In this document: one piece after another, positions 59,672 to 64,000 of the stretch
Layout: each line of letters begins with the position of its first letter
Numbering within the stretch: the first letter of the stretch is position 1
NCBI GenBank assembly: GCA_036267255.1
Contig: DATAWK010000026.1
Span: forward strand, 1-64,000
DNA length: 64,000 nucleotides
Direction: 5' to 3'
From: DATAWK01 sp036267255
Lineage (GTDB): Bacteria; Acidobacteriota; Terriglobia; Terriglobales; Acidobacteriaceae
Translations under genes and position numbers: made by a program
The notes under the pieces: generated by a model
Told to the model about the DNA's origin: nothing
What the model saw: only the letters and a program-made list of their open reading frames with translations
Databases searched by the model: none

Positions 59672-61267
59672 TCAGGCAGGATCGGCGGGGCTGACGCGCG
59701 GCGCGGCGTCGCCAAAAAAATCTTTCAAAGAAGCGGCAATGGTTGCGGCGTCGGGAAAACGATAGAGGAAGTTATATCGAAACGAGAACCAATTCCGGAC
59801 GCGCTGGTCGGCGACATAACTGTCGAAGGCAAGATCATCGACTTCGTTTTCGTTGCGCAGGCCGCGCACGGGATGGCCGTCCTCCGGCATGCCGCTGTAG
59901 CTGATGTAGCCGTGGGGCACACGTTCGGCGAGACGCCGGTGCTGCACGCCGAGGACGCGATCAAAATGCTTTTGCAGGATGGGATCGCGAACCTGCTGCA
60001 GCTTGTGTTGCTGCAGATACTGGACGAATCCGGCGGAGTAGGCGAGGATGCTGTCGATGCCGGTGAGCTCGAAGGCGGCTGCCTGCTGGGCGGAATCCAT
60101 GGCCATCAGGACAGCGACGCTGGTGGGATACGCACGCCGGTCGGCAATTGCGTCATTGAAAAAACGCAGCGCGTGCATGAGGCGCACGATGGGGCTGGAG
60201 CGAACAGCGGAGGCATCGGGCATGGGTGGAGGCGCCTGCAAAGCGTACCAGCAGGAGGCGTCCGTCAGCATGAGAAACTGTCGCAGCGAAGGCATGGGCG
60301 CGGTGCGCACAAAGTCGGAGAAGGTGCTTCCCCAGCCGGTGGCGATGACATCCAGCACGAAGGTGTAGTCGGGGCCGACCATGGTGGGGCCATAAAAACT
60401 GTCGAGATAGATGGAGAGCGGTTCGCGGGCGCGCTCGTCGCCGCCGAAGAGTTTCAGAATCCACATTAAGCAATGGACGACGGCCCGGGTTTCGAAGATT
60501 GTGGATGGGCGCAGATACCAGTCGGGATGATCGGCAGTGGTGACGGTGTTGAAAAATCCGCGAACCGTGATGGGATGAACAGGCTGACGGAAGAGTTGGA
60601 TGGTGGAGTTGTTTCCACCCCATCCGGCAACCATGTTTTGCTTGTGGGGCAACATGGAGCCGTCGCCGAGAGCTTCCAGCGTGGCCACGATGTCGTGGAC
60701 TTCTTTCCAGGCGGCGAGGAAAGCATCGGATGGATGGAAAGCGTCTGGAGCACCGGAAGCGTCTGGCTGTAGGGATGTGTGCGAAGCATCTGAAGCGTCT
60801 GGCGGACGCGGATCGCGGGCTGAAGGATCGTAATCGACGAAGCGTTCCCGGTACCGGTTGCCGTGCGGGACAACTTCGCGAAGAAACAAGGGAGCGAAGC
60901 GCTGGAAGGCGAGGTACTCGCGAAAGAGCTTGCCCTGAAAGTTAGCACCGTAGGGCGTGGTCAAAAAATCAAAGTGATGCGTGAGCTCGTGGATCTGGAA
61001 GGTGAAGAAGCCGAGGACCTCGGCCTTTTCGTCCATGGACAGAGCGGCAAAATCGGTGGTGATTGCGGAGTCGCCGGCCCAGACATGGCCCCACATTTCC
61101 CTGAAGGTCGGTGGGCCGGGCTGCGTTTTGTGCATGGCGATCCGGATGCATGCCTGGGAGCGCTCGGAGAGATGATCCCAGAGCTGCTGCGCCTGAAACT
61201 CCAGTTGCAGCGAGGCAGGCAAGTACGCGGCGGATTCGAATAATTTATTAGTGTTGCGGAGCGACAT
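59672..61267 (-). CDS. Hypothetical protein with HELTH gluzincin-like motif
   Basis: A 531-aa protein of no family I recognise. IHELTHHFD (HELTH at residues 93-97 from the 61267 start) is a metalloprotease-type zinc motif, and a Glu 20 residues later (FREYLAFQ, E117) could be the third ligand. A Pro/Asp/Ala/Ser-rich low-complexity segment (PPDASDAS ... PDASGAPDAF) spans about 157-182. No signal peptide is seen. The start codon lies inside the 3' end of the upstream gene, so the two are probably coupled. Protease activity is inferred from the motif only. Confidence 0.7.
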   Translation of the reverse strand: MSLRNTNKLFESAAYLPASLQLEFQAQQLWDHLSERSQACIRIAMHKTQPGPPTFREMWGHVWAGDSAITTDFAALSMDEKAEVLGFFTFQIHELTHHFDFLTTPYGANFQGKLFREYLAFQRFAPLFLREVVPHGNRYRERFVDYDPSARDPRPPDASDASHTSLQPDASGAPDAFHPSDAFLAAWKEVHDIVATLEALGDGSMLPHKQNMVAGWGGNNSTIQLFRQPVHPITVRGFFNTVTTADHPDWYLRPSTIFETRAVVHCLMWILKLFGGDERAREPLSIYLDSFYGPTMVGPDYTFVLDVIATGWGSTFSDFVRTAPMPSLRQFLMLTDASCWYALQAPPPMPDASAVRSSPIVRLMHALRFFNDAIADRRAYPTSVAVLMAMDSAQQAAAFELTGIDSILAYSAGFVQYLQQHKLQQVRDPILQKHFDRVLGVQHRRLAERVPHGYISYSGMPEDGHPVRGLRNENEVDDLAFDSYVADQRVRNWFSFRYNFLYRFPDAATIAASLKDFFGDAAPRVSPADPA

Positions 61268-61709
61268 CGGCAGGCTTTGTGTATTCGCAAAAGGCGTCGA
61301 GGCCCAGGCTGGCGATGATGCCGGCAATGGTGGCGCCGATAAGAATCGCCGTCGCAGGAAGCGCCATTGCCTGCATGACAATGGCGATCAGCGAGGTGGT
61401 TCCACTCTGCACGGCATGCCGGACCACATCGTTGAGATCACTGTTGGCGGTGCACAACTTGTTGCGCACAATCGTGCCATAGATGTCCCAGAAGGATTTG
61501 CCGTCGGTCGCGCGACGGAGAGAAAATCCCATGGCATGTTCGCCGGCTGGGATGAGCGAGTCCAGAGGAAGACCGGACTGCTGGAACTGAGCAATGCCCA
61601 AGTCGAAGGCTGTGTAGGCAGGATCGAGCGAGCCGCCCTGCTGGGTGATTTGCGACGCCACCTGCTCCGCCAGTTGTTCGGGCGACGGTTGTTGCGATGC
61701 GTTGGCCAT
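61248..61709 (-). CDS. Hypothetical small protein with hydrophobic C-terminal helix
   Basis: A 153-aa protein. The N-terminal half is polar (EQLAEQVASQITQQGG) and mid-region hydrophilic. Residues 105-137 form a long Ala/Ile/Gly-rich hydrophobic segment (TSLIAIVMQAMALPAT then ILIGATIAGIIASLG) that could be a membrane anchor or helical hairpin. The C-terminus is a short polar tail. I recognise no family. It overlaps the HELTH gene by 20 bases, and is about 77 bases from the next gene upstream. Confidence 0.65.
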   Translation of the reverse strand: MANASQQPSPEQLAEQVASQITQQGGSLDPAYTAFDLGIAQFQQSGLPLDSLIPAGEHAMGFSLRRATDGKSFWDIYGTIVRNKLCTANSDLNDVVRHAVQSGTTSLIAIVMQAMALPATAILIGATIAGIIASLGLDAFCEYTKPADVAPQH

Positions 61710-61786
61710 AGATCAATCTCCGATTGCCAGCACGATAGCACAGTCAGGCTGCGCGGGGCGAGAGTTTTGCCGACAGGCTTGCAGGC

Positions 61787-62833
61787 CTAGTGGGCGGCGG
61801 CTGGGCGTATGACCGGTGTGGCGGCCTGCGGAGAAGAATCTTCTTCGCGTGCGTGCAGGGCGTCGAGCATGACCTGGCGATGGATGCGATAGCGCATCGG
61901 CGCGCTGCAGTTGGTGAGGGTGCGATCGGTGCAGTCGCGCTCGAGAATCTGGACAGGATTGTCCAGGGTTGCGGAGACGATGCTGCCGGTCGGGATGGAG
62001 ACCTCGATGGTGTCTTCGAAGGTTTCGCGACCGACACCAGCGACGAATTTACCGTTGGAGACTTTTTCAATCTGCACCCAATTGTTGGGAGTGTCGCCGA
62101 TGGGAGGGTTCATCCAGTCGGCGGGTAGTTGGATTTGAGGCTGGACGGGCGGCACGTGGCGGACGATGAGCGTTGCCACCTGCCGGGCCGGGTCAATGGA
62201 CTGCAGGGTGATGTCGAAGTCGATGGCGTCCTGACCAAGAAGCACACGCCTGCCGTCGGCCCAGGAGTTGGGGCGGCCATATTTGATGAAGGTGTGATCG
62301 CCGGGGCGCTGGAGAGTTCTCTGTCGCATGGCAAGCTGCACGTCGGCGTAGATGGTGAGCAGGTCGGTGATGGGGCCGATGAGAATGGGCTGCACCTGAC
62401 TGAGGTCGGGAATGGAAAGCCCGAAGCCGGGCGCGAGGGAGAGATATTCACGAAACTGGCGGCTGGCGGAGGTGAGCGGAACGGTGGCTCCATTTACGTG
62501 GACGTGGGACCAGGCGAACTCTTCGACGAACGTACCGGAGGAATTTTCGTTTACGACTCCGTTGGCCAGCGCCTGGTATCGCGTGGTTTGCAGATGCCCC
62601 TGATTGTCGCCCTGCATTCTGTAGGCGATGATCTCGCCATTCTGATAGTGACGTTGCAGCGTGGAGGGGAGACTGGGCGGTGCACCCAGGGGCGCAGCCT
62701 GCGCGGTGAGCGCGGCGGGATGGAGCAAGGCAAGACAGAATAAAAGAAGCGCTGCCGGGACGAGATGCAGGGTATACATCGCGGCATTGGCTGCGGTACG
62801 AGCGCGTAAGGGGGTACTGCTCTGTAGCCTCAT
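61787..62833 (-). CDS. Hypothetical exported protein (348 aa)
   Basis: Residues 20-47 form a signal peptide (LHLVPAALLLFCLALLHPAALTAQA, partly). The mature part is beta-rich with NGEIIAYRMQGDNQG near the start, DITLQSIDPARQVATLIVRHVPP in the middle, and ILERDCTDRTLTNCSAPMRY (two Cys) near the end. It ends in an Ala/Pro/His tail. I do not recognise a family. It is transcribed in the same direction as the next two genes and may share an operon with them; a GGTGGA lies 7 bases before the ATG. Confidence 0.7.
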   Translation of the reverse strand: MRLQSSTPLRARTAANAAMYTLHLVPAALLLFCLALLHPAALTAQAAPLGAPPSLPSTLQRHYQNGEIIAYRMQGDNQGHLQTTRYQALANGVVNENSSGTFVEEFAWSHVHVNGATVPLTSASRQFREYLSLAPGFGLSIPDLSQVQPILIGPITDLLTIYADVQLAMRQRTLQRPGDHTFIKYGRPNSWADGRRVLLGQDAIDFDITLQSIDPARQVATLIVRHVPPVQPQIQLPADWMNPPIGDTPNNWVQIEKVSNGKFVAGVGRETFEDTIEVSIPTGSIVSATLDNPVQILERDCTDRTLTNCSAPMRYRIHRQVMLDALHAREEDSSPQAATPVIRPAAAH

Positions 62834-62964
62834 TGGAGTTCCACCTTGTTGGGGGACACGGTGATCGGGCGTGGAGGGACGTCTCCGTTTCCATTCTTAC
62901 TGTAGCGGAAAAAGGCCCGCAGGTTGTTGTTAGAACGAAGGATAAAAAAGTTTCTTTTAGCGGC

Positions 62965-62992
62965 TTGACATATTCCTATATGGGAATATACT
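62965..62992 (+). promoter_or_regulatory. arsR promoter with palindromic operator; leaderless
   Basis: TTGACA (62965-62970) and TATACT (62987-62992) are 16 bases apart, and the -10 ends 7 bases before the ATG at 63000, so transcription likely starts at the A of ATG. TATTCC-TATAT-GGGAATA (62971-62988) is an imperfect dyad that would be the operator. Confidence 0.7.
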
Positions 62993-62999
62993 TCTGTTC

Positions 63000-63377
63000 A
63001 TGCCGAGAGCCGCAACCACCGCCGATGTCTTTAACGCGATAGCCGAACCAAGGCGGCGCGAGATTCTTGATCTGCTGGGAAATGGGAAAGAGCACGCGGT
63101 GGGAGACCTGGTGCTGCGGATGCGGATGCCGCAGCCCGCGGTTTCAAAACACCTGGGCGTGCTGCGCAAGGTGGGCGTGGTGACGGTGAGCAAGCGCGGG
63201 CAGCTTCGCTTGTACCGGCTGAACGCAAAGGAGCTGAAACCTGTGCATGACTGGGTGAAAACGTATGAGCGATTCTGGACGCATCAACTGGGCCGCATCA
63301 AGGAGCGGGCGGAGTTGAAGATGGCACAACAACTGGCAAAGCAACTAACCAAACACAAGGAGGAAGAACCATGCTGA
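63000..63377 (+). CDS. ArsR-family transcriptional regulator
   Basis: A 125-aa winged-helix regulator. VFNAIAEPRRREILDLL is the ArsR opening, MRMPQPAVSKHLGVLRKVGVV the recognition helix, and RLYRLNAKELKPVHDWV the wing and dimer helix (each partly quoted). No CVC motif, so it senses something other than arsenic or acts through the SRPBCC partner. Overlaps the next gene by seven bases. Confidence 0.92.
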   Translation: MPRAATTADVFNAIAEPRRREILDLLGNGKEHAVGDLVLRMRMPQPAVSKHLGVLRKVGVVTVSKRGQLRLYRLNAKELKPVHDWVKTYERFWTHQLGRIKERAELKMAQQLAKQLTKHKEEEPC

Positions 63378-63850
63378 CAAGTGCAGGACTGGAGATTCGC
63401 ACACTGGAGATTGTGAAGGAAGAGGAGATTGCGGCCTCAATCGACATTGTCTTCGAGACGATTCTGGAACAGATGGGGCCATACGGCCAGACGCCGGAAG
63501 GCGTGCCGATGTCCATGAAGCTGGAGGCGTGGCCGGGAGGGCGATGGTACCGCGATCTGGGAAACAATACGGGACACCTGTGGGGACACGTGCAGGCGAT
63601 CAAGGCACCGACGCTGCTGGAGATTTGCGGGCCGCTGATGATGTCGTTTCCGGTGGTGTCGAATGTGCAGTACCGGTTGACGGAAGAAGACGGGGTGACG
63701 CGGGTGAAGTTTGTGCATCGCGCGATGGGCCTGATTCCAGCGGAGATTATCGAGGGCGAACGGAACGTAGGCACGGGATGGGCCCACTTCATGTCACAGA
63801 TTCGCGAACGCGCGGAGCAAGGCGAGATGGCGCTACGCGGGAAACGGTAG
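63371..63850 (+). CDS. SRPBCC-domain protein paired with ArsR
   Basis: A 159-aa START-fold protein. EIRTLEIVKEEEIAASIDIVFETILEQMGP is the opening (partly quoted), followed by PGGRWYRDLGNNTGHLWGHV and LMMSFPVVSNVQYRLTEEDGVTRVKF. ArsR-SRPBCC pairs are common operons. Ligand is unknown. It is co-translated with the ArsR gene through a 7-base overlap. Confidence 0.92.
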   Translation: MLTSAGLEIRTLEIVKEEEIAASIDIVFETILEQMGPYGQTPEGVPMSMKLEAWPGGRWYRDLGNNTGHLWGHVQAIKAPTLLEICGPLMMSFPVVSNVQYRLTEEDGVTRVKFVHRAMGLIPAEIIEGERNVGTGWAHFMSQIRERAEQGEMALRGKR

Positions 63851-63920
63851 CAGCCGGTTATCCGGTTGCAAGATGGAACAACATCCAAACATGGAACGAC
63901 AGCCAACAAAGGAGAGAAAC

Positions 63921-64000
63921 ATGAACACCACAGCAGCAGAAGCTTTAGGAGAAGTTCGAGTTTATGGTCTTCAGGTACGCGCGATTCACGCGGTCGTGAA
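63921..64000 (+). CDS. Start of a CDS running off the right edge
   Basis: An ATG at 63921 preceded by GGAGAG begins a frame (MNTTAAEALGEVRVYGLQ) that is open to the window end. It is 70 bases after the SRPBCC gene and probably part of the same operon. Too little is present to identify it. Confidence 0.6.
   Translation, partial: MNTTAAEALGEVRVYGLQVRAIHAVV

Overview
The window looks like a chromosomal segment of an Acidobacteriota member, probably class Terriglobia (Acidobacteriaceae-like). I infer this from a moderately high GC content, a VWFA-related exported protein of the kind typical of that phylum (18313-19398), a PadR regulator coupled to a large duplicated FtsX-type permease (the acidobacterial PadR/ADOP arrangement, 29433-32466), and many exported or cell-wall enzymes. 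No rRNA, tRNA, CRISPR array or complete insertion sequence was found.

Layout. (1) 1-8892: a leftward branched-chain amino acid operon, transcribed leuA-leuB-leuC-leuD-ilvD-ilvB-ilvN, with a divergent LysR gene at 9033 and a perfect palindrome between them. ilvC and ilvE are absent, and LeuA lacks the usual C-terminal leucine-sensing domain. (2) 10128-17010: a small exported Gln-rich protein, two tandem outer-membrane beta-barrel paralogues, a C45-type hydrolase, the MEP-pathway genes ispF and ispD on either side of two small membrane proteins, and a GNAT acetyltransferase. (3) 17172-25935: an FkbM methyltransferase, the VWFA protein, a thioredoxin-like protein, then a rightward housekeeping block tilS-ftsH-lptE-holA. 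(4) 25936-47000: an accessory region. It holds a lone, AT-richer KAP P-loop NTPase, PadR/ADOP, GntR-slipin, SDR and ArsR genes, small DUF genes, an M61 peptidase, an ArsR-SRPBCC-DoxX operon, an arsR/arsM divergon, a bicupin, an M15 peptidase and an EamA transporter. Its intergenic DNA carries dispersed repeats, TAAA-loop hairpins, tandem repeats and the collapsed remains of a second EamA gene. (5) 47005-64000: DinB-type proteins, cell-wall enzymes (DUF882, L,D-transpeptidase), a beta-helix protein, a SpoIIE-type phosphatase, a cyanophycinase-like protein, a sodium:solute symporter with its DUF3311 partner, an esterase, an unrecognised three-gene cluster with an HELTH metalloprotease-like motif, and an ArsR-SRPBCC operon that continues past the right edge.

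Two themes run through the window. First, several small regulator genes (GntR 32775, ArsR 42780, ArsR 63000, ArsR near 41740, and the exported DUF882 gene 48327) have promoters whose -10 element lies about 7-8 bases before, or even on, the start codon. This suggests leaderless mRNAs with operators built into the core promoter. Second, short intergenic tandem repeats with periods of 8-20 bp recur from 6.4 to 58.7 kb with unrelated sequences. No single convincing new system stands out. The best candidates for follow-up are the 59672-62833 cluster, the lone KAP NTPase, and the dispersed-repeat family of the 25-46 kb region.
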